DNA of 64,000 bases. Origin: Entomortierella parvispora (lineage: Eukaryota > Mortierellomycota > Mortierellomycetes > Mortierellales > Mortierellaceae). This document shows, piece after piece, positions 42,740 through 53,845 of the stretch. A model generated the notes under the pieces. That model was not told the DNA's origin. It searched no databases and worked only from the letters and a program-made list of their open reading frames with translations. Positions within the stretch are counted from its first letter, which is position 1. The number at the start of each line of letters is the position of its first letter. The stretch is from NCBI GenBank assembly GCA_963573315.1, contig OY752146.1:310001-374000 (forward strand), in the 5' to 3' direction. The position numbers and the translations under genes are program-made.

Positions 42740-43217
42740 CACGGGCCTACCCGTCCTCGCGACGCGTGCTTCTTCTTCGTTTGTCATTTATTTCCTTGCA
42801 ACATAAAACATTCCGTGTGGCTTTACTCGATGTTTTCTCCTTCTCTCTTGACATCATTGGCCATCCTCTGGTGCTCTTCCTCCCTCCCTTTCCGCACTTC
42901 TTCCATGTCTTTCGGCTCCTGTCTACTGTCATTCTCTCAGTTTCATCAGCTATTTCACTACCTCTCCTCCTGTCTTGCCGTGATCACTCCCAGCAATCTT
43001 GAAATAAACACAAAGGGTCGTTTGCCCACATCAAGAGTTTTGTGATCATGAAGAATCTTGGGATGCCCAAGGATGGCTCAAGTTCAATCGTTCCTTTTGA
43101 AAGATAAAAGGAAAGAGATATTATAAGATGCAGGCTTCAAAGATTGTTTTATATTATCGATATAGGAGCGTGGCAGCAGCGCAAAGTCGTGTGTGGGGTT
43201 CTGTTCGTCTTGTCCGT
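42740..43217. other. Intergenic, pyrimidine-rich
   Basis: CT-rich DNA (42770-42990) produces Phe/Ser/Leu-rich frames that look compositional. Confidence 0.45.
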
Positions 43218-43661
43218 CTAGTGTGATCCTAAAACACTCATCATGTGTCCAATATTGCCGATTTTCTGCCCTCCCAAAACTTCACTCTGGGCTGCAGCAG
43301 TCCCATGGTTTGCCACCACTGTCCCAGCACCCTGTTCTGAACTGGTGTCTATGGCGCCCAGTGAGCGAAGAAATGCCTCTGTGGCCTCGTTTGAATCTGC
43401 TTTTGGTTGAGTGCCCGCGGCTACTCCTGCAACCCTTGCAATCCCTGCACCAGTACCTTCGGCGAGGGGGTTGACAGCACCTTTGGCGAGGGAGTTGACA
43501 GTATTGCCAACGGTTGGCGATGTTGAATCATCTAGCCCAGCAGGAAGTGGAGCAGCGCCCACTCTGAAGCTCACTGCCCCCTCCCCGCCTCGGTTCAGGA
43601 TGGCGACGACGGCAATAAGCAGAATATAGGCTTGAAAGAAACGACGCTTGTGAACGGACAT
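43218..43661 (-). CDS. Secreted Ala/Gly-rich protein of unknown function (147 aa)
   Basis: ATG 43661 begins MSVHKRRFFQAYILLIAVVAIL, a signal peptide with basic n-region. The rest is low in aromatic residues and has short internal repeats (NSLAKGAVNPLAEGTGAG), typical of disordered extracellular or wall proteins. A TATA element lies at 43928-43933 on the same strand. No family recognised. Confidence 0.55.
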   Translation of the reverse strand: MSVHKRRFFQAYILLIAVVAILNRGGEGAVSFRVGAAPLPAGLDDSTSPTVGNTVNSLAKGAVNPLAEGTGAGIARVAGVAAGTQPKADSNEATEAFLRSLGAIDTSSEQGAGTVVANHGTAAAQSEVLGGQKIGNIGHMMSVLGSH

Positions 43662-43927
43662 GGTGGCGCTTGCCCTTGTAAGTGTGATCTTGTAATAGTT
43701 GGGGCGAAAAAGAGAAGGACTAGATTTGAATTGTGTGATTGCATTCTTCTAGCAATAGTCGCTCCCTTTTACCTGCTTGGGAATCTCGAGAAAGTTACAA
43801 AAGCCATGGAGCAACGACGAGTAGGACAACGCCGCGGGCTGACACTAAAATTTAGGGACTGGAAAAGATGGCCCTAAAAATCAAAGGGGTTACGAAAATG
43901 AGCCGACAAAAGGAGGTGCCGTTCGTC

Positions 43928-43933
43928 TTTATA
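43928..43933 (-). promoter_or_regulatory. TATA box of the 43.2-kb gene
   Basis: TATAAA on the minus strand, about 267 nt before ATG 43661. Confidence 0.45.
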
Positions 43934-43939
43934 TCGCCA

Positions 43940-44340
43940 CCAAGAATTGCGGACCTGGGATATCATAGACACAGAAGATAAGGAGCAGCAGTAATAGGCG
44001 ATGCTCCATGCAAGCCAACCGTACCCTGAACTAGATGCTGGAGCTGTACTCAACGTCCAGGACGTGAGAGAGAAAAACGAGATGAGAATCTGGCTTGCGA
44101 CTGCTGGCAGGAGATCAGGGCGGATTCAGGGGTCACATCTTGCCTTTTCATCTTGACGCGTCGACTCATGACCTACTCAACCAAGGCTGAGTGGACTATA
44201 GGATGAATATTTACTGTACACTGACGGCTGTGGCGCGGCCAAATAGCTCAACCAAGGTTCTTCCTAAAAACTGGCTCTTTCCTGTGTATCAAAGTTCGAC
44301 CAGTCGACTCTGCCCTCTTGATTTTTTTTTTTTTTTTTGA
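43940..44340. other. Intergenic
   Basis: No supported gene; a T tract (44322-44338) marks the right end. Confidence 0.45.
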
Positions 44341-44354
44341 CTTTGTCAAAAACT

Positions 44355-44480
44355 ATACCGTGTTTTTGGTGCATCCGTTTCTGTCGCTCAGGCTTGTTGC
44401 CTGTTTTGTCTGGAGAGTTGTCTCTTGACTGGCTTTCTTTGTGGCGGCTCTGCCCCACTTTGGATTTGGACCGTAAATCT
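44355..44480 (-). repeat. LINE 3'-tail fragment, second copy
   Basis: It matches 13960-14060: GGTGCATCCGTTTCTGTCGC, GGCTTGTTG/GGCTTGCT, TGGCTTTCTT.GTGGCGGCTCT and CCCCACTTT.GATTTGGA. On the minus strand both read a Lys/Arg-rich tail ending RQKRMHQ. It ends at a T tract (poly-A on the minus strand) consistent with a retrotransposed 3' end. Confidence 0.6.
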
Positions 44481-44749
44481 TCCAAACATAAATGATCAAA
44501 AAGTAACGTCGCTATGAACGCTATTAAGCTACCACAAGCCAGTCATTCCTCTTAACTCCCTCACCCCGACATCTCTTTCTCTTTCCTTTGCCTCTCCACT
44601 AGCTTCATATATAAATACTTGTCCATTTATAAAGTTGGGCTATTTGGAGGGTTTACAGAAGGATAGTGATGATGAGAGACGCGTAAGGATAAAGTTGTGA
44701 TGACTGGCTGCATTGACTGCAGTGGACATGAACGTTTGGCTTTGTTAAA

Positions 44750-45193
44750 CTAGCTGGGACATAAGTCGTAGCAAGCTTTCGGACTACCCAATATACAGAC
44801 TGGGTGTAATTCCTTCGGGCTCTCACGTTTCCAATTCTTGACAAGATTATCACAGACTTCTTTGAACATTCCCTCTTCATCGTTTGGGGATGGAATAGCT
44901 GAACAGCTGTCAAAATACTTTTCGGACTGATAGCACAAAGAGTAACCCCCCGTCAATGCGCAGTCATTCAACTGTGTTTTAAGGCGATCGTAAATATACG
45001 AGTAACAAGAGGTCCTCGACTTTAACCAAGGATCAGGATCAGACGGTAGCGGAAGGTCGAACTTCGTCTTGGTACACCTGTCAGTTGAGTACTTAAAATC
45101 CTTGTATGCTTTTTCTTTGCACTGCTCTTGGGTATCGCCATGAGCTAGGCACAGCAATGGAGACAAAATCAAGATTGCGTTCCAGATCAGCAT
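44750..45193 (-). CDS. Secreted cysteine-rich protein (147 aa)
   Basis: ATG 45193 starts MLIWNAILILSPLLCLAHG, a signal peptide. The mature part has ten cysteines in a regular pattern (QCKEKA, RCTKTK, SCYSY, DCALTGGYSLCYQ, SCSAIP, VCDNL, VCILG, ACYDLC). The spacing GGYSLCYQSEKYFDSC parallels SGDYTLCRRRMVPEVLGGSNC in the 12.1-kb protein, and both end in a C-x(2-3)-C motif, so the two are plausible distant paralogues. A TATA box (45461-45467) lies upstream. Extracellular; function unknown. Confidence 0.7.
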   Translation of the reverse strand: MLIWNAILILSPLLCLAHGDTQEQCKEKAYKDFKYSTDRCTKTKFDLPLPSDPDPWLKSRTSCYSYIYDRLKTQLNDCALTGGYSLCYQSEKYFDSCSAIPSPNDEEGMFKEVCDNLVKNWKRESPKELHPVCILGSPKACYDLCPS

Positions 45194-45460
45194 TTTGGTG
45201 GAATAAAAAAAAAGGCGCTCCTACTTGTATGCAGTCCAAGATGCGAACGTTAGGTAAATTGAATGGTGAGTACAACTATATGTCTACAAGAACTTCTTCA
45301 AGTCAATCAAGTCAGTGACGAAAGATCAACACTTCTTACGGAAGTTGGTTGACTAGAAGATATGAGCCTGCTGCACTCATCACAGGTACCGTTGTGAGTG
45401 TAGAGTTTGAGTGGGATTGGATGTTTGTTGGTACAAAAGGACAGGAACATTACGCCCTCC

Positions 45461-45467
45461 TTTTATA
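45461..45467 (-). promoter_or_regulatory. TATA box of the 44.75-kb secreted protein
   Basis: TATAAAA on the minus strand, flanked by GC-rich CCCTCC/GGAGGG arms; about 270 nt upstream of the ATG. Confidence 0.5.
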
Positions 45468-45499
45468 TTTGAGGAGGGTGAAAGGTGGCCTAGCCAATT

Positions 45500-45980
45500 G
45501 ACTTACCATTTTGTGATCGGTGAGAAAAGGCAATCAAGGAGACATCTTGAGAGAAAATGTAGATAAGATATTGCCAAAAAAAGTCTTGGGGATGAAGACA
45601 TAGAGAGCAACAGAGAAAATGACGCCCAAGAGATAAAAGTGGAGATGTAGGGAGAACAAAAGAAGGGGATGCAGGGAAGAAAGGGATAAAAGATGCCGGA
45701 ATGATCAAAGGGATACAAAAAAGGCGGAGGCACCGAGAAAAAAAACGATGGAGCGGATGGATGCAGGATGAGAAAAAAACGGGAAACGGGGGAGAGAAAC
45801 TGATGCAGAGGAATCAAAAAAGGGGTAGCCAGATTTTGCAGGGCGTAGGGGGGCATTTGGATCCTTTGAGATCCTGTAGAACTAAAGAGTACACCAAAAG
45901 GGCTGTAAGGAGGCTACTTTCTGAATCCACGAAAAGATGTTTACGCGTGGCCTAGAAAAATAAGATGTTAGGAAAAAAAG
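45500..45980. other. Intergenic, purine-rich
   Basis: A/G-rich DNA gives Phe/Ser/Pro-rich minus-strand frames without support. Confidence 0.45.
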
Positions 45981-45989
45981 AAATGGAAA

Positions 45990-46175
45990 AAGGAATATCC
46001 ACCCACCTCCGTGGATATTCTTCGTAAACCCTCCATGGATACTCCAAAAAGAATGCGCGCTCATCCATGGATATACTCAAATCAAAATACACCCCCTCTG
46101 CGGATATCCGCCGAGGAAGGTGGACGCCCTTTTTTTTTTTGGGAAAATCCAAGGAGGGGCGGATTATAATCTCCA
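45990..46175. repeat. Cluster of GGATAT motifs with a perfect 12-bp palindrome
   Basis: GGAATATCCACC (about 45992), CCGTGGATATTC (46009-46020), CCATGGATACTCC (about 46033), CCATGGATATAC (about 46064) and the palindrome GCGGATATCCGC (46100-46111) recur within 130 bp. The spacing is irregular, so it is not a simple tandem repeat. Confidence 0.6.
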
Positions 46176-46199
46176 CAGAGGGGGGGTGGTTGCTGAAAA

Positions 46200-46980
46200 A
46201 AAAAAAAAATTCTCATAACTTAGCTGCTTTTCTGCGCGGGCAGCTACATCAATCAGTACAGGTCCAACGCAGCCCGAACTTCGTACCCATAGTCTGCCGG
46301 GAGTGCTTTCAAAAAGTCGTTAGTGAAGTGAAGTGAAGTGAAGCACTGTTGTTCTTTGGTGTAAAGTCGTCCCTTGTCACAGTCGTTAAGATGAACCGTA
46401 AACTGTCGCGCTCTAATTCATCCTTACACCCACCACAAAGTGGCTGTTTCCCTTTTCTGGTTGATGGGGCATGCAACTAGACCGACCAAGAGGCGGTTAG
46501 CGTATCAAGGCCTCGAGTTACTAATCTTGGCCGTGTCTTGAGCAGCAACCAGTGACCTTGTTTGTATTCGGCGGGGCACACCATGACCGACTTTGATGTT
46601 GCTGTTTTTGGAGGAAGACATGACGGCCTCGGGGCAGTACTCGGTATTTTATTGCTTATTGCTTATGAGAATTCAAAGGAACTGCAGGATCTCCACCCTG
46701 GAGCGGAATCCTTTCTTAGTTTGATCATGGTCTTTTGTGAGTTAATAAATCGACTTTCCTCTGAAACGAGGTTGACTAGAGCGGGGAGACTTTTACGCGG
46801 GAAGGAACAGTTCTGAACGGGAAATTGCCTTCGGTCCACTATCTTCTCGAAGAATAATGTTAAGCGGTGTTTATTGGAAACTACGCGTTCTTGGTGGTGT
46901 GGATGTTGCAGGGTGGAACGAACTTTAGTTGAAATTTGGCAGAAATGTGAGTCGGGGTTACCTTGAAATTTTCCTACGAT
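46200..46980. other. Intergenic, no gene recognised
   Basis: Frames at 46562-46816 (+) and 46663-46992 (-) overlap each other. Neither has a signal, domain or splice structure. A GAAGT tandem lies at 46322-46344. Confidence 0.4.
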
Positions 46981-46981
46981 A

Positions 46982-48516
46982 CTATATTTCACGGCTAGTC
47001 AAGATCTCAGAAGTGCCTGCTCTTGCGCCTCGGTTCTTGTTGTGGCAAGTCCAGACGTCTTGCCAGCTTACGCCCCTCGAGCTGCAAGTCGGTTTGTCTG
47101 TCTTGTTGCCTCCCCCATCCTTATGGAGATAAGTCAGTATATACCTCTCATAGCACATGTCCTTTTCGACGTTCCAGTGCCGCTGAAGGTGATCTAGCCA
47201 CATGTCGAGCAGCGCCATACTCCATCTCGGCATACCGCGGTCCATATAGCAGTCCGGTCGAATTGTCACATCGTGGAGCACTGTAGGCGGAACCGAGTGG
47301 TGGTCGTACATGATGTACCGCAGTGTGCCATCCGCCTGCACGGACCAGTGAATGTCGTCGACATGGTCGGACGCAAGCGCGTAAGCTGCACAAGTCGCCA
47401 TCGGCACGGGCGACTCGCCATCTGCACTGAGCGCCACCCACATTTCATCCCAGAAAGGCCTTACCGCCGCCATCATCCGGGCGGCTCCCCATCCGCTCGC
47501 ATGGTCACCTGGTCGGCCACCAAGCTGAGTTCCTGCCTGGATCAAAGTTGCCACGATGTATTTTGCCAGCGTATGGCCCGGCAAACCAGATCGATACGCT
47601 ATGGCGACATGGGTACAATAGTCACCAAAGAGACCGTCAGAGAGGGCACCGGTGCGCGCCATGACCGAGACTGCGAATGAGTGTGCGAGACCGCAGGGAA
47701 GGTCACCATTGTATGTGGCCTCGGTCCTCTCGGGCCTCTGGCTGCCATCAGCCCCGCGCTTCAAGCACCAGAGCCACCAAAAGTCGGTTAGGATCCGAGT
47801 GCATGGCTTGCAGGCGCGGTCTCCCCCGAACCCATGCCAGGATCCTAACGTGCAAAGCACTGTTAATGCCTTGCGTGCTTGGGATCTTTTCGGACGCTCA
47901 TGGCCGTGCTGGTCCTTCTAGGTACTTGCGCAATTGCTTGGAGCATTGTCAAAGCGTTGTGTGGATGCGCCTCCATCACCTGACCCCGCACGCCACTGTC
48001 CATCAACATGGCCTCCAAGCCGAGGCCAACCGTGTCCTTGACACCATTGATGGACTGGGAACAAACGATCATCACGTCTGCGCACGACGTCACATCTGCA
48101 AAGGGAAAACTGGTGCTGGACACGTCCTCATTCTTCGTCGTCGTCTGGAGCTCGCGCATCACCACTTGATAACGCGTATGGTTACCGGATGAACAGGTGC
48201 CGCCGTTCAGGCACGCACAGTTATCGGCCAGCATTTGCAGCCGCTGCTGTACGCTGCACGCACGATGGTCATCGGGGAGATGCTGGTCGAAAGCCTGCCA
48301 CAAGTGATCGCTCGGCTCGAACAAATTGGTTGGTGCATCCGCACCCTGTTGGTCCATACTTGAGATTGTAGTTGACGTCGTGCCAAAGATAGGGCCGACT
48401 GATTTACCATGGGGCATTGGATGTGCTAATGGGGAGGAGACAATGGTAGGAAAGGCTAAGATCGTCGAAGTCTTGAGACTGGAGACTGAGAGGTATTTAT
48501 TGTATGCGCGTTGCAT
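46982..48516 (-). CDS. Unknown two-exon gene, intact (457 or 490 aa)
   Basis: Two long frames are joined by a 62-nt intron (47979-47918: CAG before GTGATGG, branch-like CTTTGACAA, acceptor CCTAG), which keeps phase 0 and leaves no stop. The start may be ATG 48516 (490 aa) or ATG 48417 (MPHGKSVGPIF, 457 aa); an AATAAATA element at about 48500 would favour the second. Exon 1 contains a cysteine cluster (CACLNGGTC). Exon 2 has ACKPCTRIL, GDYCTHVAIAYRSGLPG, and Trp/His-rich segments (MYDHHSVPP). Composition is unusually GC-rich compared with the neighbours. No signal peptide and no domain I recognise. Confidence 0.6.
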
Positions 48517-48519
48517 CGG

Positions 48520-48883
48520 CTGATGGAGACATCTGAACTGCCCATAACATATGTATGCCGCTACTTTAGAAATCTTGATCCACTATCGTGCGATGCAGCT
48601 ACGAAATTTGTAATCACAACTTTCGCATGCAATGGCAGTGGTACATTTAGTCTAGGATATGCACTGTCCAGTTTTCCCGAAGCAGATATCAAAATTCACC
48701 ACTTTTGATCCTCTTACTATTTTTGTGGCCAGGGTTCTGGTCGCCAAAGTTCCGGGCGATATGCATAAGAAGGGATGATTGAGAAACAACCTTTCCATTT
48801 ACTCCAAAGTTTGTCTTTGGTCCGCTCAGTCTCCGTCGCCGGAACAACATAAGGTAAGCACAAAGTCTCTGAAATCCATTTTT

Positions 48884-48917
<34 letters not shown>

Positions 48918-49215
48918 ACTTTCACCACCACTGTATTGTTCGATGTGTTGTCCAGTTTTCCCGGTCCATTAGTGTGCGATGCAGTAACGAAAGCTTGAAC
49001 CACAAGTTTGTTGACCTTGCAATGGACTCGCTTGTGAGGGTCGGGTTGTTGCAACCTGTTGGTTCACATGTTAAGAGGGAGAGTGCAGCACATTCATCAT
49101 CACTTTGTGTCGGACACAATGCCAAATTCTCGATAATCAACTACGCCCCTGTCAAAAAAAAAAAAAAAAAAAAAAAAAAAGCGGGCTTGGACTCCATCTA
49201 ACAATTCCCTAACAC
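48520..49215. other. Intergenic with two long A tracts
   Basis: A runs at about 48886-48915 and 49154-49180; nothing else recognised. The second lies just before the HMG-CoA reductase remnant. Confidence 0.5.
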
Positions 49216-49937
49216 ATGTTAGAAAAGGCTCTGGACGATCTAACCCGCGCCGCCAAAACCCTTCGTATGCTGGTGTCTCGCGTCACTCACACCAACGCCT
49301 TCGAGATGTCACTCCTGCCTCTGTACCCTTACGACCACTCCAAGATCATGGGTCAGTGCTGTGAGAATGTGATCGGATACATGCCCCTGCCGGTGGGTGT
49401 TGCTGGACCCCTCAATGTTGATGGCCAAGTATTGTACCGGCCCAAGGCCACCACTCGTTTCGGTCGACTGCGCAAGCTCAAGTGGCCATAGCAGGTTGCC
49501 TTTTGTACATCCGGTTTTCGGCCGCCACTGGGGATGCCATGTGGATGAACATGATCTCCAGAGGCTGTGAACGGGCCTTGCAACTGGTCGCCGAAAAGCT
49601 TTCCTCAATGTCGATGATGTCGATTGTCTCTCTTTCTGGAAATGGCTGCGCGGACAAGAAACCCACAGCCATCAACTGGAGTGAGGGCCGTAGCAAGTCT
49701 ATAGTCGCGGAGGCCGTCATTCCTGGCAGAGTTGTTGAGATCATGCTCAAGACGACTGTCACATCTCTGGTGAAGCTCGACCTAGACAAGAGTCCGATCG
49801 GCTCTGCGATTGCAGGAGCCCTGGGCGGCTTCAACGCGCACACCGCTAACGTTATCACGGCCGTTTTTCTAGCAACATATCAAGACCCTATCCAGAACAT
49901 CGAGTCGTCCAATTGCATCACGCTGATGAATGCCATC
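49216..49937 (+). pseudogene. HMG-CoA reductase, internally deleted and 3'-truncated
   Basis: The first block (ATG 49216) contains CCENVIGYMPLPVGVAGPLNVDG, the signature around the catalytic Glu of class I HMG-CoA reductase. About 65-70 residues expected after VDG (including the STxRGCKA region) are missing. The frame shifts at about 49484. A second block (from 49483) reads LYIRFSAATGDAMWMNMISRG, SLSGNGCADKKPTAINWSEGR, the AGALGGFNAHTANVITAVFLA motif and SSNCITLMNA. At about 49937 it breaks into tandem-repeat DNA, losing the C-terminus with the catalytic His. A normal enzyme makes mevalonate for sterols at the ER membrane; this copy lacks the membrane domain and cannot be functional. Confidence 0.85.
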
Positions 49938-49939
49938 AA

Positions 49940-50450
49940 GTCGCGCTATTTGGTGGCAAAATGCATAGGAACCCTAGAAAACGGTTGCAGTACACGACTT
50001 GGTGGAGGCGGGGAGATGGGGGCTGCCAAGAGGATTGATGGCAAAGTGAGAAGTTTCGTGGAAAATCGCGCTTTTCGGTGGCGAGGTGAAGTTTGGTGGC
50101 CAAGTCGCGCTTCTTGGAGGCAAAATGCGTTGGAACCAAAGAAACGGTTCTAACGCACGACTTGTTGGTGGCGAGGAGATGGGGGCTGCCAAGGGGATTG
50201 GTGGCAAAATAAGAATGTGGAAGGTGCTTTTCGGTGGCGAGGTTGAGTTTGGTGGCAAGTCGCGCTTTTTGGTGGCGAGGTGCGTAGAAACCATAGAAAC
50301 GGTGCAATACTGGAGTTGGTGGCGGTAAGACGCGAATTTTCGAGTTCGTTTGATGCTTGGTGGCGAAGTTTATAAGTTGGTGGCAATGTTTTCATTTTTT
50401 GGTGGCGTTGATTCACGTTTGGTGGCAAGGCAAAATTTTAGTGGCGCTTT
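49940..50450. repeat. About 160-bp tandem repeat rich in TGGTGGC
   Basis: Units begin near 49957, 50121 and 50278. Each contains CAAAATGCRT, GAAACGGTT, CGACTTG, GGCGGGGAGATGGGGGCTGCC (shortened), CGCTTTTCGGTGGCGAGG and AAGTCGCGCTT. Beyond 50330 only TTTGGTGGC motifs remain. The array starts exactly at the HMG-CoA reductase breakpoint. Confidence 0.75.
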
Positions 50451-50459
50451 GTCTGCACT

Positions 50460-51319
50460 CTGCTCTTGTTAAACGGCTTCCAACACAAGAGCAATGGTAA
50501 CAATTATACCGGAGGTATCTGCTAGAGATGTTGCCACTCAAGCGATAACCTTATTACCGGTGTTCCGGGACCTCATTGTTCGGGAGATTAATATCAGATT
50601 AAATATATAGTATCCAATGGGCTATTGCACTTGCCAGTAACCCAAAGACATCAGATCCGGCCAGTTCCGCCAAGAGACAGGCCATTCATACTTGTTACAG
50701 GAAACTTGCCTTCAAAAAAAGCCCACTATCGGGAGGGAGATACGACGTCAACGGGCGAGGTTTCCATCTGTCACCAAATGCAAGTCATTCTTCCGTCAGG
50801 TCGATATGGTCCATGAAAGAGCCACTGGTCTCCATGCCTGCGATCGATTGACCCCAAACTTTTTCTCAGAGATTCTTTTCTCTATCCACATTCAGTACTT
50901 CATTATCTGTCGATCCAATTGAGACTACCCGTCTTCGGGTCGCCTTTTTGAATACCATTCTGTGACTTTGGAAGAATTCAGTTGTCGGATGAGCACCCTC
51001 GATCTCCAACAAAGTATTACATAGATCATTCTGGATGGGTCACTACTGATTAGTAAATCTCGGTAAGCTGTCAACATTGCAGATCAGATACAGGGAAAGA
51101 CTGAGGGCCTACGTGGACATTTTTTACAAAACAGGTTTAATGGAAAATGGACGAATTTGTAATGCAGCTGCGCAGGGCTGTGTGACATTCGTCTGGGCGA
51201 TCCGAATGCACAGGTACAGTGTGCATCCGGCGCTACGAACACGGGCTGGCTACGGACACCGGCTGGTCCGAATGAAGGAAGATCGATCGACCATCACATC
51301 TCATGATGGATCATGAACA
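50460..51319. other. Intergenic, nothing recognised
   Basis: No supported ORF; promoter of the next gene at the right end. Confidence 0.5.
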
Positions 51320-51328
51320 TATAAAAAG
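51320..51328 (+). promoter_or_regulatory. TATA box of the dehydrogenase gene
   Basis: TATAAAAAG, 79 nt upstream of ATG 51407, followed by a CA-rich leader typical of fungal transcription starts. Confidence 0.65.
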
Positions 51329-51406
51329 CTGCCCATCGGCTCGTTGTTCTCACATCAACAAACACTCACAACCACAACCACAGAAAGAATCACAATCGCA
51401 AACAAC

Positions 51407-53203
51407 ATGAAGGCCATTATCGTTGAAAGGACTGACTTTGAACCCACCTATCACAACGCCAAGTTGGTCGATATTCCCAAACCCGAACTCACCGAGGATG
51501 GTCAGGCCCTGCTGGATGTTCACGCTGTCTCGTTCAACCACCGCGAGGTCTGGATCCGCAAAGGAGTGTATCCTGTAAGAGATGAAAACACCGTGTTGTT
51601 GACGTGATTCTGTTTGTGTCCCCAAACAGAGTTCTGGGGACGTGATTTTGATTTGTGTCCCCGATCAGATTTTGCGGGGAAGGTGCAAATCATGGTTGTT
51701 TGTACTCATCTGTTTGGTTGTTGTGCTGGTTATTGCCCACAGGTCATTGTGTTCGGCTCAGTCATGGGAGCAGACGGTGTTGGAAAAATCACACAGATCA
51801 AGGGCAGTTCGTCCAAGCACAAGATTGGTGATCGAGTTGTCGTCATGCCCTCGGTCGGCTGGACCAACGATCCCAGGGGACCCGAGGGGGATTACTACAT
51901 TCTTGGCGGAGGACCTGCACCGGGTAAGAGGTTACTTTTTTTAGCACCGTGGGAAACAAGATTCAGCGAACCAAAGAGAGCAGTTGAGCTTGGGAGGGAT
52001 CGAAGCAAAAAAAATGATCGAGGGATGACAAATTCCAACCTTTTTTTTGGATCGGAGTTTTGAAGAGCTTTTGTGTTCCACCCCTGACCCATTGCCCGAA
52101 ATGCTCTCAACACGGTAGGACTCTTTTCGGAGCACTTTCTTGCTCAGCAGGACGATCTCTTCAAGGTTCCTGACCACTTGACTGACGCCGAAGCTGCTGC
52201 GCTGCCTCTGGCTGGTCTGACAGCCTACCGTGCTGCGTTTACTAAAGGACAAGTCCGCAAGGGTCAAAACGTCCTTATTACTGGAACCGGTAAGCAGTCT
52301 CGGGAATGACAATTGAGGGGCAGATAGGAGAAAAAAGTTTCCTCCTTCGTCTGCCCTACAACAAGCAATGTTGGTGGCACCCATGGAAACGGCAAAAGGC
52401 ATAAAACTGAACCTGAGCCGGTATCATCCTTCTTCTGAATGACTCTTCCGACAGGCGGCGGAGTTGCCCTGATGGCTCTGTTGTTCTGTGTCGCGGCTGG
52501 CGCCAATGTTTACGTCAACTCTTCGGATGACACTAAGATCCTCAAGGCTATCGAGCTTGGTGCAAAGGGCGGTGTCAACTATAAAACAGGTACCAAGAGC
52601 CAACCCACGCGTTCACTTCGTCACTTTGACTATTTTCATTTCGAATCACTTCAACTATCTGTACGTTTCTAACGAGCCAGTCTTCCTGATTCAATGAAAT
52701 CTACTATGTAGACAATTGGGACTCCCAGCTTCGAAACCTGACTCAGGGCGAACCCTTCGACGTGATCATTGACGGTGCAGGAGGTGATGGCTTCCAGACC
52801 TTCACCAACCTTCTTCGTATGGGAGGCATCATCGTCTCATACGGAATGACCGTTCACTTTGAGGTCAACTATTCTATGCATGCAGTTTTGCGCAACATTG
52901 ACGTCCGTGGAAGCACCATGGTAAGTCGATGGTTCCATGGAGCACTCATCACAACGGTGCAGGCACAGAACATGCTGGGTGCTGGACATCAATCACTGAC
53001 AAGAGCAACTGCTCTTTTTCGTCTAGGGATCGCGCGTCGAGTTTGGCGAGATGGTTGACTTTGTTGCCAAGCACAAGATCAGGCCTGTGGTCAGTCATGT
53101 TTGGCCTGGCCTCGAGTCAGCTGAAGAGGCGTTCAAAGTTATCAAGGCTGGAGCTCAGTTTGGCAAACTGGTATTGACCCTGAAGGGCGAATCCAAGCTG
53201 TAA
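51407..53203 (+). CDS. Medium-chain dehydrogenase/reductase (zinc-type alcohol dehydrogenase or quinone oxidoreductase), 346 aa
   Basis: Six exons (51407-51574, 51743-51923, 52119-52289, 52455-52589, 52712-52920, 53027-53203) join to a 347-codon frame. The GroES-like catalytic domain comes first (MKAIIVERTDF, SFNHREVWIRKGVYP, GSVMGADGVGKI, GDRVVVMPS). The Rossmann domain follows, with LPLAGLTAYRAAF, VRKGQNVLITGTGGGVALMAL, the IDGAGG motif and KAGAQFGKLVLT at the end, as in MDR proteins of the YogA/quinone oxidoreductase type. The usual zinc-binding cysteines of classical alcohol dehydrogenases are not evident. It is a cytosolic NAD(P)H-dependent redox enzyme; the substrate cannot be told. TATA at 51320. 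Confidence 0.9.
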
Positions 53204-53209
53204 GGCATA

Positions 53210-53845
53210 TGTAGTTAGTTACCTATGAGTACCTCGGATATAGTGGGGCTATTTTTGACGTAAATTAAAAACCACGCGCACGATGTTCTCAATCCGATTA
53301 TTGAACTTGACTCTGTTCTAGCTATGTTGAAGGATGATCGAGAGCGGAGCGAGAAATCATGGAGTGCATTTAATCTTGACCTTGATCCAAAAAAAAAAAA
53401 AAAAAGGAAGGTCCTTCATTTGGACTCGGTAAAGGATGAATTAGACGCTGTGTTAGCAAGAGGCGAGAGAAGAGACAGAGCCCAAAACTGAAGGACACCG
53501 TACGCTAGCCATCCCTTGGTAATTTGTTTCCTAGTCTTGAGCAGCGCAGCTAGTCTTGTGCCCTGATGTCACTGCCGCGATCTTTCCTATCCCCTTTCCC
53601 ATTTAGGACTCCTTAAAATTGTAGCGTGATTGTTTTACAGATTTTGACCCCGTTGCGCGTGCACTCTTTTTTCATCTATTTTTCGTCTCTGCAGACTTAT
53701 TGGAAGACGTCTCCTGAGAAGTAAATTTTCGCGATTCAGCGGATATCTTTCAATTGGTGTTCTCCCTTTCTGTTGTCCCTGTAGCTTGCCGAAAGCAGAA
53801 CAAGCACCGCCTTTACAGACGGCAACTAAAGCGTTCATCTTGGAT
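53210..53845. other. Intergenic
   Basis: An A tract at about 53389-53405; otherwise unremarkable. Confidence 0.5.
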
